This document shows positions 14,792 through 28,818 of a stretch of 64,000 nt of DNA, piece by piece. Origin of the DNA: Pantoea sp. Nvir (lineage in GTDB: Bacteria; Pseudomonadota; Gammaproteobacteria; Enterobacterales; Enterobacteriaceae); the NCBI RefSeq assembly GCF_009829915.1, contig NZ_SZZW01000002.1, positions 186,001-250,000 of the forward strand, given 5' to 3'. The notes below the pieces were generated by a model that saw only the letters and a list, made by a program, of their open reading frames with translations, was not told the DNA's origin and ran no database searches. Each line of letters begins with the position of its first letter. Within the stretch, counting starts at the first letter, position 1. A program made the translations under genes and the position numbers.

Positions 14792-15917
14792 GATCCTATG
14801 CTTTCCTTTACTGTGGGGGGTCAATAAATGGTGTGACTGAACGAAATTTCTATTACCAACTACTCGCATCTAGCTTACAACAACATTTATAACCATCCAT
14901 AACAACTCACATGTTTTGAATTTATTCAAAATAAATGATACTTAACTTATTCAGTTACTCCAAAAGTGCTAATTTTAGCATAAAATTTATGATTAGCTCT
15001 TGAAAATATTTAATTAATAATTGTAAATAGAAATTTATTCTAGCTTTGCACACTCACGCAAGCTTCGCGTTTTTTGGGCAGAGATTTATTGTAAAAGTTG
15101 TTGGTTGATATTCTGTAAATTACGCAAGAAGGTAAAAGTACTCGATCTTATCTGAGTTTGAATCATCATTTCTCACGAAAATGTAGCATAAAACTAGCTG
15201 ATTATTATTTAGCTGATGAGAGATGAAATTTCTTTAACATAGTGTAGAATCTAAGTCTGAATTTTACTCATTTAAAATACTAGCACTCTGCTTTATCTCA
15301 TACTGAGTAAATCATGAGTATTAAGATGTACTAATGAAGAAAGGCTTGTTTATCGCGTAAAGATAATGATCAATTGAACATATCGGTGGTAGTCGGTGTT
15401 CTTATCTCCTATGCTTTATATTTAACCAAATACATAGCAGCAGTCTATCTGATCTAGATCTATTGTTTCTATAGCTTAACTAAAATTAGGATTTGAAAAA
15501 AATTATGTTGTTTAGATCACTCTAAACAAGAGGAAACAATTTTTTATTGTCCCTTTACAAGGGACATAATAATCATTATCCGGGCTAATTATGAGATTTA
15601 TTTCATAAATAAGAAGCGTAAAAGAGATTCTCCATATCTTCAACTACGCAAAAAACAACGATCCACTTGTTTTTTAGTAGGTTTAACAGCATAACAAAAG
15701 ATATTATCACCGAATAATTCAGAATTATGGCACAATTACAAATTGTAGTAGCATTGTACTAAATTTTAGTAGTTGCGATAAAAATATACATCGCCACACC
15801 AGAGTAAAACACCGAACTCGTCAGTACATGATATTGACGAGTTCGTACTTTCATGAACTGTGCTAAAATGTTTCAAAAACATGCACAAGGAAACATGATT
15901 AGTTTTCTGAAATTGAG
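14792..15917. other. gene-free spacer between sbcB and tRNA-Asn
   Basis: No coding remnant recognised. Hairpin-forming sequences include 15508-15529 (ttgtttaga, tcac, tctaaacaa), gtccctt-tac-aagggac near 15550 and 15650-15675 (aaaaaacaa/ttgtttttt). They may be leftover terminators of lost genes or tRNA units. Confidence 0.6.
15813..15845 (-). terminator. putative tRNA-Asn terminator hairpin
   Basis: Arms cgaactcgtca (15813-15823) and tgacgagttcg (15835-15845) pair perfectly over 11 bp. Read on the minus strand it lies about 70 bases downstream of tRNA-Asn and is followed by ggtgtttta, a short T-rich stretch. Plausible intrinsic terminator with a weak U-tract. Confidence 0.5.
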
Positions 15918-15990
15918 CTCCTCTGACTGGACTCGAACCAGTGACATACGGATTAACAGTCCGCCGTTCTACCAACTGAACTACAGAGGA
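15918..15990 (-). tRNA. tRNA-Asn (anticodon GTT)
   Basis: On the minus strand: acceptor tcctctg pairing with cagagga, D-arm tagttcagttggtaga, anticodon loop ctgttaa (GTT, Asn) and T-arm ctggttcgagtccag. Nearly identical to E. coli tRNA-Asn. The discriminator G at 15918 is followed by ctc, not cca, so the 3' CCA is not encoded and must be added by nucleotidyltransferase. It matches the position of the asnT/U/V/W cluster between sbcB and dsrB in E. coli; only one copy remains here. Confidence 0.96.
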
Positions 15991-17644
15991 ATAGTTAGAA
16001 TGGGATGTATCCTAGCGATATTCTTCTACTTTGTCAAAGTAAAATTTTATTTTTACTCAGTAGAATGTTTATGAGAGAGGTATCGTATTATAATTTTTCA
16101 AAAAAATAGAATTTCACTTTGAATTCATTACATGCGTAGCTTTTGCTAGCTGACACAAAATACGGTAAGAGTATGTTTGTTCATGTAATTAAAGAACTAC
16201 CGTTGATATTATCTTCTACTAACAAATAGTTATTGGATAATCATCATTAATCCATATATAATACGACTAGGATATATAAGATACTTTATGACTGTAAGTA
16301 TTTTATACTATCCAATAGATAGTCACTCTAAATTTCATCCGATAAGTTTCTGGGAATTTCAATTATCTTGATCAAATGAATATGTCTGCTAAAATAGTCT
16401 GACCGTTAGTAATGATAGCAAGCAAGTTAGAGTATCCATAAGATACTAGGGATGTGTACATAGAAAATTCATGCTCCCCCCTAATTATGCGCCAAAGCTC
16501 TCACACTGTGTAATCCCAGATGCTCTGTTATATTCTTTAAATATAAATATATACATAACTTGTTATTTTTTCACCTTTCTGTAAAGAAAAGAGCTCTTTT
16601 TGACTTAATTCGTTTTTGATAACTTTCAGAAGTGTACTGGTCTTTCATAAGACATGGTAACCACCGTGTATCCGTAAGAAATCTTGTATGTATTATATTC
16701 GGCTTACAATAATCATATAGGCTAATCACAATATTATTTTAATGTGTATAATAAATAATGAAATTCATCATATTTGACATTTTGATAAATACTGATATAT
16801 CATGCCGTCGATATATGTACTTTCAATGCATTTTACCTAGTAAAAAAACTCCTATAGACTCAGAATATTATTCTGAAATAATGATGATGTCATCGCCACG
16901 GTTGTTTTATTTTAAGGGATATTACATAATTTATACAGTAGCGTAATCTTATCAAGAATATGTAATATAGCAGAAGCTTAAATAAGCTAGCATATTTTTA
17001 TAGATGCTATCAAAATATTGAGCTTATAGTTCATTCTCAATTTCAATACTAAACTCTCAAGTATTATCTCTTACTCTAAGAAAAAGTCTCTCAGTTTCCT
17101 TAGCAGAAATGCCAAGGATAGTGTGAGATAATTTACGCTCACTTGCCTCGATCAGAAAGAAAATAAATATCAGGATTTACTTCTATTGCGAGTACAAATA
17201 GCCATAGGTTGCAGAAAATTTACTGAGTATAGATAACGGTAGGAATCAGAAAGGCTAAAAATATTAGATAAGAGAAATCTAAGTGGCAATGGCAATATCT
17301 TTGCGACTTTTAGGTGGACAATATTGTTAAAGTTAACATAATAAGAAAAAATCAATATTAATATGTTAGAAGTTGTGTTACGAATATCATATAATTTTTT
17401 TATAATTAAATTTACTGATTTATTTATTATGATTTACGAAGTAAAAAATAAGTAGACGTCACAGATTTTTTAATAAAACAATCATCTATTAGTATTTATA
17501 TACACCCTATTTTATTAAATATTTTACTTAATGTGTATAGGTTGATATTTTCAATATTGTTTATACTTTTTTTAATTATTTAGCTTTACTAAAGTTCAAC
17601 TTTTATTTAAAGTAATCAACTAAAAATTATCATAGGATGCATGT
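15991..17644. other. long gene-free spacer, tRNA-Asn to dsrB
   Basis: About 1.65 kb, strongly AT-rich. Short open frames exist (for example 16758-16946), but their composition is random-looking and none has a convincing ribosome site or family match. The neighbours rcsA and the small RNA DsrA, found beside dsrB in E. coli, are not recognisable. Confidence 0.65.
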
Positions 17645-17836
17645 ATGAAAATTAATGATCGTGTCACCATTAGAACCCGTAGTAGTCTAAAGCGTATTGG
17701 TATTATTCTCGCAATAGAGCACTTTAATGGAAGTATTATGTATCTAGTAGCACTAGAAGATTATCCATTAGGAATTTGGTTTTTTAACGAAAGTCACCAT
17801 CCAGAAGGGATCTGGATTAACGCTTATACAAACTAA
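17645..17836 (+). CDS. dsrB: DsrB, small conserved enterobacterial protein
   Basis: 63 residues. The whole protein aligns with E. coli DsrB (62 aa): [11 protein letters not shown] at the start, then [20 protein letters not shown] and [17 protein letters not shown] (E. coli [19 protein letters not shown]). Probably a small beta-rich domain; function unknown. An aggatg stretch precedes the ATG at moderate distance. It survives alone in about 2.5 kb of otherwise decayed DNA, which suggests selection on it. The frame is short but the match covers its full length. Confidence 0.88.
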   Translation: MKINDRVTIRTRSSLKRIGIILAIEHFNGSIMYLVALEDYPLGIWFFNESHHPEGIWINAYTN

Positions 17837-18272
17837 GCTAGATTTTTATATTAAATTAATTATAACAAAAAATAATTTCCTTAAATCTAACCTCTTAAGG
17901 TATACTGAAAGACCTCGTCCACACAACTTTTTTTGTTTGTGAAGTTTTCCATCACTATCTGATATAGTGATCACAAAGTAGTAATTACATCAATTTCGAC
18001 ATTTTGAATAAACTTCCCCTGAAGTTTTATATCTTACTTGGGGTCAGTCTATTGAGGGTATGCATGTTTAGAAAGCCGTACAGTTCTATTGTACTCAGAA
18101 AATATAGTGCTTGAAGGCTGAATAGATGATGGAAATTTTAGATCTTAGAATTGTTGCTTGTGCGCGGCAGGAGTGTCTGTAACTACTGAGTTACATTAAA
18201 AACAAGTCATTATATCTGTAATGTTGGTATAAGATTCAAAATAACCTTCTCTGCTACAGCAGGGAAGTATAT
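17837..18272. other. spacer dsrB to argS (convergent), with likely argS terminator
   Basis: No gene recognised. A hairpin at about 18247-18268 (cttctctgct / agcagggaag with one wobble or mismatch) lies just after the argS stop. On the minus strand it is followed by gttattttg, a plausible weak argS terminator. A second small hairpin, atcactat...atagtgat, is near 17950. Confidence 0.55.
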
Positions 18273-20006
18273 TTACATATACTCAATAGTTTTAAGCCCG
18301 AGTATGTCCATACCCTGTTTTAGTGTTTTTGCCGTAAGCAATACTAGCTGAAGTCGACTCTGGCGCGTGGCTACGTCTTCCGCTCTAATAATTGGACAAT
18401 GCTCGTAGAAGCTAGAAAAGAGACAAGCTAAATCATAGAGGTAAGAACACATAACATGTGGCGTACCAACACACGCTACTTGTGTAATAATCTCTTCAAA
18501 TTGCAATAAACGTGTTGCTAGCTGGGCTTCATTCTCCTCGGTAATTGTCAGCGGTCCGTTAATATCGTCGATACCGTCACCCGCTTTTCGGAAAATTGAA
18601 AGCATGCGAGTGTAGGCATACTGTATATAAGGAGCAGTATTACCTTCAAATGATAGCATCTTATTCCAGTCAAAGATATAATCAGTGGTGCGGTTTTTCG
18701 ATAGATCTGAATATTTCAGAGCACTAATGCCAATTACCTCCGCCAATTGCTGTAGTTCTGCTTCACTCATTTTCGGGTTCTTCTCGCGTACTAGAGTCAG
18801 TGCACGGTCGTGTGCTTCATCTAGCAGATCAGCGAGTTTGATAGTATCGCCACTGCGAGTTTTAAATGGATGGCCATCTTTACCGAGCATCATACCAAAT
18901 GCATGATGCTCTAGTGGAACTGATTCCGGCACATAACCTGCTTTACGTACAATAGTCAACACCTGCTGAAAATGCTGATGCTGACGGGAATCAATATAGT
19001 AAAGCACGCGATTAGCGTGCAGCTTTTCATAACGATATTTAGCACAGGCAATATCAGTAGTTGTATAGAGGTAACCACCATTCTTTTTTTGAATGATAAC
19101 TCCCATTGATCTGCCTTCCTTATTTTGAAACTCCTCAAGGAAAACAACAGTCGCCCCTTCATTGGTAACTGCTAAACCCTTAGCACGCAGGTCGGCTACG
19201 ATGCCCGGTAGCATATCGTTATAAAAGCTTTCTCCCATTACATCCTTACGCGTTAGGGTGACGTTTAGACGATCATAAATTTGCTGATTTTGGTTAATAG
19301 TGATGTCAACCATTTTTTCCCACATAGTACGGCAATACTCGTCACCACTCTGCAATTTTACTACATAAGTGCGTGCGCGTTCGGCAAATTCTATATTTTG
19401 ATCATATAAATATTTTGCTTTACGGTAGAAATTTTCAAGGACTGCCAGTGTAATCGTTTCATGGTATTCATCCTGTTGCTTTTCTAAATAAGCTATTAGC
19501 ATACCGAATTGTGTACCCCAGTCACCGATGTGGTTGGCACGAATCACTTTGTGACCAAGAAACTCTAAAGCACGCACAGTAGCATCACCGATGATTGTGG
19601 AACGCAAATGACCAACATGCATCTCTTTTGCTACATTTGGCGCAGAATAGTCGACTACAATAGTTTGTGACTCGACAACAGTAACGCCCAGACGTGGTTG
19701 ACTCAGCGCCCATTTCACCTGTGTAGCGAGCCAGTTACGATCTAAAAAAATATTAATAAAACCAGGACCTGCGATTTCTATTTTGCTGGCAATACCATCT
19801 AGTTCAAGATGTTGAATCACTTGTTCAGCTAGCTGTCGCGGTGCCTGCTGGCTTAGTTTTTTCGCGATGGTCATCATGCCGTTTACTTGGTAATCCCCAA
19901 ATTGAAACTTATTAGACTGACGAATTTGAGGTGCACAGCCGGTCGGTATTCCAGCTAAAATCATTGCTTGGCTAATTTTTTCGGAAAGAAGAACCTGAAT
20001 ATTCAC
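18273..20006 (-). CDS. argS: arginyl-tRNA synthetase
   Basis: Class Ia synthetase charging tRNA-Arg; 577 residues, exactly the E. coli length. The N-terminal additional domain (residues 1-~115) carries [15 protein letters not shown] and [12 protein letters not shown]. The HIGH-type signature is [17 protein letters not shown], with [19 protein letters not shown] after it. [20 protein letters not shown] and [20 protein letters not shown] stand where other class I enzymes have KMSKS. The C-terminal helical anticodon domain includes [20 protein letters not shown]. Essential, no anomalies. It stands alone: its E. coli neighbours yecM and cutC are gone. Confidence 0.98.
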   Translation of the reverse strand: MNIQVLLSEKISQAMILAGIPTGCAPQIRQSNKFQFGDYQVNGMMTIAKKLSQQAPRQLAEQVIQHLELDGIASKIEIAGPGFINIFLDRNWLATQVKWALSQPRLGVTVVESQTIVVDYSAPNVAKEMHVGHLRSTIIGDATVRALEFLGHKVIRANHIGDWGTQFGMLIAYLEKQQDEYHETITLAVLENFYRKAKYLYDQNIEFAERARTYVVKLQSGDEYCRTMWEKMVDITINQNQQIYDRLNVTLTRKDVMGESFYNDMLPGIVADLRAKGLAVTNEGATVVFLEEFQNKEGRSMGVIIQKKNGGYLYTTTDIACAKYRYEKLHANRVLYYIDSRQHQHFQQVLTIVRKAGYVPESVPLEHHAFGMMLGKDGHPFKTRSGDTIKLADLLDEAHDRALTLVREKNPKMSEAELQQLAEVIGISALKYSDLSKNRTTDYIFDWNKMLSFEGNTAPYIQYAYTRMLSIFRKAGDGIDDINGPLTITEENEAQLATRLLQFEEIITQVACVGTPHVMCSYLYDLACLFSSFYEHCPIIRAEDVATRQSRLQLVLLTAKTLKQGMDILGLKTIEYM

Positions 20007-20799
20007 TATATTACCTTTTGTGATAAAAATCTCGGCTGTGGTACAGTATCAAGCTTTTATCGTCATCCTTTCTAATACGCCCGTAAGATACCGGAAAATG
20101 GAAGGAGAGACAGTATATTTGAAATCTTATGATACGTCAGCAGTAGCAGTTCTCGTATAGAAGTGAGAGGTACAAAAAAATGTACAAAATTTTCTTAAAC
20201 AGAAAATGGCGGGAAATTTTAAAAGTGCTATTTTGAAAAAAGTGTCAAGGTGTCAACTTTTAGCATAATTCTTTAGTTTATTTTTTTAAGGTTTTTAGTA
20301 GTCTTGGGATGGTAGTATGTGTTAAAAACGCATCAATGATATTATGTATAAAAATTTTATAAAAAATCAACCTTCAGTAAGGATCGTAACGATTTTATAT
20401 AAACGGATACTTAACTTATGAAGATGGGCATATCCTGGCTGTAGTTCTAGCATCTTATGTAGGTAAGGAGTGTTACCGAATTACCGCTACTTAATCTGGG
20501 TGATAACCCAGGACCTACTTCCCCCTGTTAGCAGGAGATATTGATTATCTCTTTTGTATATTTCTCCTTAACTCTATATAAACCTACACCGTTCATAAGT
20601 TTTCAATTGCTCTTAATATCCTGATTGCAAAGGAAACTACTTGCAAACTATTATATTCAGCATATTGGTTATTCTTGAGAGTACATTTGTTCTGTGATGT
20701 AGTGCAAGTAATCCAGTGATGTTAATATAATTAATGTACTAATAGATATATTTTTATCAGCTTCAAGGCCAAGCTAATATTCTCTATCACTATGATAGG
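20007..20799. other. gene-free spacer, argS to cmoB
   Basis: About 800 bases in place of yecM and cutC of E. coli; no remnant recognised. Small hairpins only (ctgggt-gata-acccag near 20497; ctatcactatgatag near 20780, just past the cmoB stop). Confidence 0.65.
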
Positions 20800-23408
<2,609 letters not shown>

Positions 23409-25166
23409 ATGCGTACAGAATATTGCGGACAGCTCAATCTATCTTATGTAGGTAGGAAAGTCACTCTTTGCGGCTGGGTCAACCGCCGTCGCGATCTAGG
23501 AATGCTCATTTTTATCGACATGCGGGACCGCGATGGCATCGTACAAGTCTTCTTTGATCCTATTAGCCAAGGGGTTTTCAAATTAGCCTCTGAATTGCGC
23601 AATGAATTTTGTATCCAGATTAGTGGCACTGTACGTGCGCGTACCGAAAAAAACAAAAACACTGAGATAGCAACAGGTACAGTGGAAGTCTTTGCTGAAT
23701 CTTTGACAATAATTAACCGCGCTGAGCCTTTGCCGCTCGATTTCAACCAAAGTAATAGCGAAGAGGCGCGCCTCAAGTACCGTTATCTAGATTTACGCCG
23801 CCCCGAAATGGCGCAACGACTTAAGATACGTGCAAAAATATCTAGTTTTGTACGCTATTTTATGGAGAGAGAAGGTTTCCTTGACATTGAAACTCCGATG
23901 CTAACTAAGACAACACCGGAAGGAGCTCGTGACTACTTGGTGCCAAGTCGAGTACATAAAGGCAGATTTTATGCATTGCCGCAGTCACCTCAGTTGTTTA
24001 AACAGCTACTCATGATGTCCGGCTTTGACCGCTATTACCAGATAGTGAAGTGCTTCCGTGATGAAGATTTACGCGCAGACCGCCAACCGGAATTTACCCA
24101 GATCGATATCGAAACTTCATTCCTGACAACTCCACAGGTACGTGAAATCAATGAAAGAATGATTCGTGCTTTGTGGCTGAAAATAAAGAACGTTGATCTC
24201 GGTATATTCCCGCAGATCACTTTCGCCGACGCAATGCATCGTTACGGTTCTGACAAGCCAGATCTGCGTAATCCAATGGAGTTAATGGACGTTGACTATC
24301 TACTGAAAACAGTTAATTTTAAAGTATTTTCTGATGCTGCCAACGACGTCAAAGGTCGTATCGCTGTGCTGTGTGTTCCTGGAGGCTCACAACTGAGCCG
24401 TAAGAAGTTAGATGATTACGGTAAATTTGTTGAAATTTATGGCGCGAAAGGGTTAGCATGGATGAAAGTCAATGCGCGTGCCGAGGGCTTAAATGGCGTA
24501 CAAAGCCCTGTTACTAAGTTTCTTAATGCAGAAATAGTGGAAGCAATTTTAAACCTTACTAATGCAGCGGACGGTGATCTGATCTTTTTTGGTGCCGATC
24601 GCACTAAAAAAATAGTAGACGAATCGCTTGGCGCACTGCGCTTAAAAGTAGGCCGAGATCTACAACTTACTAATAATAATGCCTGGGCGCCGCTGTGGGT
24701 AACGGACTTCCCTATGTTTGAAAAGGATAAAGAAGGTGGCCTAGTGGCAATGCACCATCCTTTTACTGCACCGAAAAACTTGTCAACGGAAAAGTTAGCA
24801 ACCAATCCTCTAAGCGCGGTAGCGAACTCCTACGATATGGTAATTAACGGTTATGAAGTAGGAGGTGGTTCTGCGCGTATCCACCTCGGTGAAATGCAAA
24901 AGACGGTGTTCAACCTTTTGGGTATAGAAGAGCATGAACAGCGCGAAAAATATGGCTTCTTACTTGATGCGTTGAAATACGGTATGCCGCCGCACGCCGG
25001 ATTAGCTTTCGGACTGGATCGTCTTACCATGCTATTAACTGGCACTGAAAATATACGCGATGTGATCGCCTTCCCAAAAACTACTGCTGCAGCCTGTCTG
25101 ATGACTGAAGCGCCTAGTAAAGTTAATCAATTAGCTCTAGCGGATTTAGGAATTTCTATCGCTTGA
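23409..25166 (+). CDS. aspS: aspartyl-tRNA synthetase
   Basis: Class IIb synthetase charging tRNA-Asp; 585 residues (E. coli 590). OB-fold anticodon domain at residues 1-~105 ([21 protein letters not shown]). Motif 1 region [19 protein letters not shown], motif 2 [20 protein letters not shown], bacterial insertion (GAD) domain in the middle, and motif 3 [16 protein letters not shown] near the C-terminus. Start ATG at 23409 preceded by aaaaggaaat. Isolated between decayed spacers. No defect seen. Confidence 0.98.
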   Translation: MRTEYCGQLNLSYVGRKVTLCGWVNRRRDLGMLIFIDMRDRDGIVQVFFDPISQGVFKLASELRNEFCIQISGTVRARTEKNKNTEIATGTVEVFAESLTIINRAEPLPLDFNQSNSEEARLKYRYLDLRRPEMAQRLKIRAKISSFVRYFMEREGFLDIETPMLTKTTPEGARDYLVPSRVHKGRFYALPQSPQLFKQLLMMSGFDRYYQIVKCFRDEDLRADRQPEFTQIDIETSFLTTPQVREINERMIRALWLKIKNVDLGIFPQITFADAMHRYGSDKPDLRNPMELMDVDYLLKTVNFKVFSDAANDVKGRIAVLCVPGGSQLSRKKLDDYGKFVEIYGAKGLAWMKVNARAEGLNGVQSPVTKFLNAEIVEAILNLTNAADGDLIFFGADRTKKIVDESLGALRLKVGRDLQLTNNNAWAPLWVTDFPMFEKDKEGGLVAMHHPFTAPKNLSTEKLATNPLSAVANSYDMVINGYEVGGGSARIHLGEMQKTVFNLLGIEEHEQREKYGFLLDALKYGMPPHAGLAFGLDRLTMLLTGTENIRDVIAFPKTTAAACLMTEAPSKVNQLALADLGISIA

Positions 25167-25798
25167 AAGAAAGATAAGTTATTTAATGAAGTTATATGTG
25201 ATATACATCTGGTATCTTTTATGTGCGTAATTTTCTAGTAGGATGTTGATGCTGTAGTAACATGCTAACGGCATGTATGTGGCATTTTTTGCTGTATAGT
25301 CTAGAAGAGAGGACATGGAAAAATTGTTTCAGGCAGTACAGCATGTAGTACTGGAGAAAATGGTCATAAAAATTGACAGTAAGTAAGATAGTGTTACAGC
25401 ACATGGCTATGTGCGTTATAATTTTAATACATGACCGTGGATACTAAGTACTTACCGGTTACTGCTTCCGCTGAACGTTTGCTCATGCTTACTGAGTGTC
25501 TTGCTGAATATTAAATTCTACCATTACATAATCCTTAGTAATTACTAGAGGAAGAATATTTCTTTCATGAAAGATTTATCTACTTACACATTTTGTCGAG
25601 TATTTAGTGCGTCTTAACAAGGCATCAAGGCATCCATACGCACAAATTCCTAGTTAGAAATTATGGTGGTAGTGAAGTTATGCTGTTGCCAGCAAAAGTA
25701 AACAGAAAGTATTCTTACAATACTGTAAAGATGATAACGAGCTCTACTGAAAAATAATATAACTCGTATGACGTTAAAGATCGGAGAATATATTAACC
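25167..25798. other. gene-free spacer, aspS to yebC
   Basis: About 630 bases where E. coli carries nudB (dihydroneopterin triphosphate pyrophosphatase, folate pathway). No Nudix box (GxxxxxExxxxxREUxEExG) can be read in any frame, so nudB seems lost here. Confidence 0.6.
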
Positions 25799-26542
25799 AT
25801 GGCCGGCCATAGTAAATGGGCTAATACCAAGCACCGTAAAGCAGCTCAGGACGCAAAGCGAGGTAAAATCTTTACTAAAATTATTCGTGAACTAGTCACT
25901 GTAACCAAGCTAGCAGGCAGCGATCCAAACTCTAACCCACGTCTACGCGCGGTGATTGATAAAGCCCTATCTCATAATATTACACGTGACACTATAAACC
26001 GCGCTATCGCGCGCGGTATAGGCAGTGAAGATGCTTCTAATATGGAAACTATTATCTATGAAGGTTTTGGTCCTGGTGGCTCTGCTGTGATAGTAGAGTG
26101 CCTAAGCGACAATCGTAACCGTACTGTACACGAAGTGCGTCACGCATTTGTTAAGAATGGTGGTAACCTTGGCACTGATGGGTCCGTTTCCTACCTATTC
26201 AGTAAGAAGGGCGTCATCTCTTTTGCGCCAGGCCATGATGAAAATAAAATAGTAGAAGTGGCATTGGAAGCAGGAGCAGAAGATGTTATAGGGTATGAAG
26301 ATCATTCGATAGATGTCTTTACTGCTTGGGAAAAGTTGGGCACGGTGAATAATATTTTGGAAATATCTCACCTGAGAGCGGAGAATGCTCAGGTATTGAT
26401 GATCCCATTCACTAAAATAGAGCTAGATAATAAGAATGCACTGCAGTTATTACGCCTGATTAGCATGCTGGAAGACTGCGATAATGTACAGGAAATCTAC
26501 CATAATGGCAAGATACCTAATGAAGTCTCAGAAAAGCTGTAA
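25799..26542 (+). CDS. yebC: YebC/PmpR family protein (TACO1-like)
   Basis: 247 residues (E. coli 246). Begins with the family signature [20 protein letters not shown] and continues with [20 protein letters not shown] and [20 protein letters not shown], giving the three-domain YebC fold. The family has been described as transcriptional regulators and, more recently, as translation factors that relieve ribosome stalling at proline-rich sites. Located 37 bases upstream of ruvC, the conserved yebC-ruvC pairing. The ATG at 25799 is preceded by cggagaata. Confidence 0.96.
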   Translation: MAGHSKWANTKHRKAAQDAKRGKIFTKIIRELVTVTKLAGSDPNSNPRLRAVIDKALSHNITRDTINRAIARGIGSEDASNMETIIYEGFGPGGSAVIVECLSDNRNRTVHEVRHAFVKNGGNLGTDGSVSYLFSKKGVISFAPGHDENKIVEVALEAGAEDVIGYEDHSIDVFTAWEKLGTVNNILEISHLRAENAQVLMIPFTKIELDNKNALQLLRLISMLEDCDNVQEIYHNGKIPNEVSEKL

Positions 26543-26579
26543 TGGTGTTTGCGTGTAAATTTAGCACCGGAGATTCGGC

Positions 26580-27095
26580 ATGGCGATAATATTAGGAATC
26601 GATCCCGGCTCTCGCATGACAGGTTATGGTGTAATTCATCAGGCTGGTGACCAGCTTACTTATCTAGGTAGCGGCTGTATTCGCACGAATACCCCGAAAT
26701 TATCAGCACGACTAAAATTAATTTACTCTGGTGTGAGTGAAATTATCACTCAATTCTCTCCAGACGACTTCGTTATTGAGCAGGTTTTTATGGCGAAGAA
26801 TCCCAATGCAGTGCTAAAACTAGGTCAGGCACGCGGTGCAGCAATTGTTGCAGCAGTAAATTTGAATATGCCAGTATTTGAGTATGCTGCACGTAAAGTA
26901 AAGCAGATAGTTACTGGTACCGGCTGTGCAGAGAAAATTCAAGTACAGCATATGGTGAGTATATTGCTTAAGCTGTCTTCTAATCCACAAGTAGATGCCG
27001 CCGATGCGCTTGCAATCGCTATTACACACTGTCACGTTAGCAAGAAGACGGTACTTTTTGACAGCAAACTACTGCCTTTGGATTCTGCTTTATAA
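26580..27095 (+). CDS. ruvC: Holliday junction endonuclease RuvC
   Basis: Resolves Holliday junctions by paired nicks, acting with RuvAB. 171 residues (E. coli 173). Acidic catalytic residues of the RNase H-like fold are visible: [13 protein letters not shown] (first Asp), FVIEQVF (Glu) and [13 protein letters not shown] (two Asp, third in the DAADAL stretch). SD ggagattcgg before the ATG. E. coli has a further small gene (yebB) between ruvC and ruvA; only about 100 bases remain here. Confidence 0.97.
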   Translation: MAIILGIDPGSRMTGYGVIHQAGDQLTYLGSGCIRTNTPKLSARLKLIYSGVSEIITQFSPDDFVIEQVFMAKNPNAVLKLGQARGAAIVAAVNLNMPVFEYAARKVKQIVTGTGCAEKIQVQHMVSILLKLSSNPQVDAADALAIAITHCHVSKKTVLFDSKLLPLDSAL

Positions 27096-27128
27096 CTGAG
27101 TTAGTAATTGAGCATTTCATTGCGCACG

Positions 27129-27144
27129 CTGGATATTTATGTAA
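27129..27144. promoter_or_regulatory. decayed LexA (SOS) box upstream of ruvA
   Basis: Sequence ctggatatttatgtaa, 53 bases before ruvA. The E. coli ruvAB SOS box, as I recall it, is ctggatatctatccag. The left half and the AT core match, while the right half ccag has become gtaa. It probably no longer binds LexA well. Confidence 0.45.
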
Positions 27145-27196
27145 TTTTTTCTGTGTTATAAATTTTGTTGCACTGGTTAACTAAGGAAATGTGCAG

Positions 27197-27802
27197 GTGA
27201 TAGGGCGTTTAAAAGGTAATATTCTGGAAAAACAGCCTCCTTTGGTGCTGATCGAAGCGCATGGTGTTGGTTATGAAGTACATATACCGATGACCTGTTT
27301 TTATGAACTACCTGAGCTTAACCATGAAGCGGTGCTTTTTACCCATTTTGTGGTACGTGAAGATGCCCAGTTGTTGTTCGGCTTCAATAACAAAGAGGAA
27401 CGTGTGCTGTTTCGTGAGCTGATAAAAATCAACGGTGTCGGGCCTAAGCTCGCTCTAGCAATACTTTCAGGCATGTCAGCGCAGCAGTTCGTGAAGGCGG
27501 TGGAGAAAGAGGAAATTTCCACGCTCATTAAATTACCTAGTGTTGGTAAGAAAACTGCTGAGCTTCTAATTGTTGAGATGAAAGATCGGTTTAAAAAATT
27601 GCAAAGTGAACTATTCTCTGTAAAAAATTGCACCGTTTCTGTTCTAAAAAGCAATAGCGCCGAAGTGGAAGCAGTTGCGGCATTGGTATCATTAGGTTAT
27701 AAAGAGCAGGAAGCGAAGCGCATGATCAGGAGGCTTGATAAGAAGAAGCCTCCTGTAGATTGCGAAACTTTAATTCGTGAGGCATTACGCACCGCTATTT
27801 GA
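27197..27802 (+). CDS. ruvA: Holliday junction branch migration protein RuvA
   Basis: Tetramer that binds four-way junctions and loads the RuvB motor. Start taken at the GTG at 27197: the protein then begins [20 protein letters not shown] like E. coli RuvA, nine bases after aagga. Another GTG at 27191 lies too close to the ribosome site. 201 residues (E. coli 203). Domain I OB-fold, domain II helix-hairpin-helix motifs ([13 protein letters not shown] and [15 protein letters not shown]) and domain III after a linker ([19 protein letters not shown]), which contacts RuvB. ruvB follows after 8 bases. Confidence 0.96.
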   Translation: MIGRLKGNILEKQPPLVLIEAHGVGYEVHIPMTCFYELPELNHEAVLFTHFVVREDAQLLFGFNNKEERVLFRELIKINGVGPKLALAILSGMSAQQFVKAVEKEEISTLIKLPSVGKKTAELLIVEMKDRFKKLQSELFSVKNCTVSVLKSNSAEVEAVAALVSLGYKEQEAKRMIRRLDKKKPPVDCETLIREALRTAI

Positions 27803-27810
27803 GGTAAGTT

Positions 27811-28818
27811 ATGATCGAAGCCGATCGTTTAGTTTCTGCCGTTACTTACAACGAAGAAGAGCGTTTTGACCGCGCGATGCGCCCTAAGCTGCTTTCTGAA
27901 TATGTCGGTCAGCCGCACGTAAGTGAACAGATGGAGATTTTTATCAAGGCCGCAAAACTACGTGATGATGCACTGGATCATTTACTAATATTTGGTCCAC
28001 CGGGGCTAGGTAAAACAACTCTGGCTAATATCATTGCAAATGAAATGAGTGTTAATTTACGTACGACCTCTGGTCCAGTGCTAGAAAAAGCTGGTGATTT
28101 GGTGGCGATGCTGACTAATCTTGAGCCGTACGATGTACTATTTATTGATGAGATACATCGTTTGGCGCCAGTAGTTGAAGAGGTACTGTATTCTGCTATG
28201 GAAGATTATCAGTTGAATATTATGATCGGAGAAGGTCCTGCAGCAAGATCAATCAAGCTTAGTTTGTCGCCGTTTACACTAATTGGAGCCACTACGCGTG
28301 CTGGTTCGCTGACAGCGCCTTTGCGTAATCGTTTCGGTATTGTGCAACGATTAGAATTTTATAATGTATCAGATTTACAACAGATTATCAAGCGTAGTGC
28401 CACCTGTCTTGGTCTGGTATTAAGCGAAGCAGGTGCGTTGGAAGTTGCACGGCGCTCGCGTGGTACGCCGCGTATCGCCAATCGATTGCTACGACGTGTG
28501 CGTGACTTCGCAGAAGTGCGTGCCAACGGTGAGTTAAGTGGTCCAGTAGCGGCAAGTGCTCTGGATATGCTTAACGTTGATAACGAAGGATTTGATCATA
28601 TGGATCGTAAATTACTATTAGCTATAATCGACAAGTTCACCGGTGGACCGGTAGGGATAGATAATCTGGCTGTTTCTATTGGCGAAGGGCGTGAGACTAT
28701 TGAAGATGTGATCGAGCCTTTTCTCATCCAGCAGGGATTTATTCAGCGCACGCCACGTGGCCGTACGGCCACGTGGCGTGCTTATCGCCACTTTGGGGTA
28801 GCACAGCAAAATAAATAA
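27811..28818 (+). CDS. ruvB: Holliday junction branch migration ATPase RuvB
   Basis: Hexameric AAA+ motor of the RuvAB complex. 335 residues (E. coli 336). Walker [13 protein letters not shown], Walker [13 protein letters not shown], sensor 1 LIGATTRAG, arginine finger LRNRFGIV and C-terminal winged helix. Near the C-terminus E. coli reads PRGRMATTRAW and here it reads [11 protein letters not shown]; the changed residues coincide exactly with a 34-bp perfect palindrome (28748-28781). Convergent with znuB: the two stops abut with no spacer, leaving no room for a terminator. Confidence 0.97.
   Translation: MIEADRLVSAVTYNEEERFDRAMRPKLLSEYVGQPHVSEQMEIFIKAAKLRDDALDHLLIFGPPGLGKTTLANIIANEMSVNLRTTSGPVLEKAGDLVAMLTNLEPYDVLFIDEIHRLAPVVEEVLYSAMEDYQLNIMIGEGPAARSIKLSLSPFTLIGATTRAGSLTAPLRNRFGIVQRLEFYNVSDLQQIIKRSATCLGLVLSEAGALEVARRSRGTPRIANRLLRRVRDFAEVRANGELSGPVAASALDMLNVDNEGFDHMDRKLLLAIIDKFTGGPVGIDNLAVSIGEGRETIEDVIEPFLIQQGFIQRTPRGRTATWRAYRHFGVAQQNK
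28748..28781. repeat. 34-bp perfect palindrome within the 3' end of ruvB
   Basis: gcacgccacgtggccgt followed directly by its exact reverse complement acggccacgtggcgtgc, no loop. GC-rich in an AT-rich genome. The left half encodes the conserved TPRGR; the right half encodes TATWRA where E. coli has MATTRA, suggesting the right half was rewritten to match the left. Confidence 0.95.

Noticed and set aside
14792..14869. 26-residue N-terminal extension of SbcB from an upstream ATG
   Set aside because: Start at GTG 14791 gives the family length; the extension has no counterpart in E. coli ExoI and no ribosome site.
16758..16946. 62-codon frame in the tRNA-Asn to dsrB spacer
   Set aside because: Ile/Tyr/Met-rich random-looking translation typical of AT-rich noncoding DNA; no family match.
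17100..17644. Possible DsrA small RNA next to dsrB
   Set aside because: No match to the DsrA core or its terminator could be read in either orientation.
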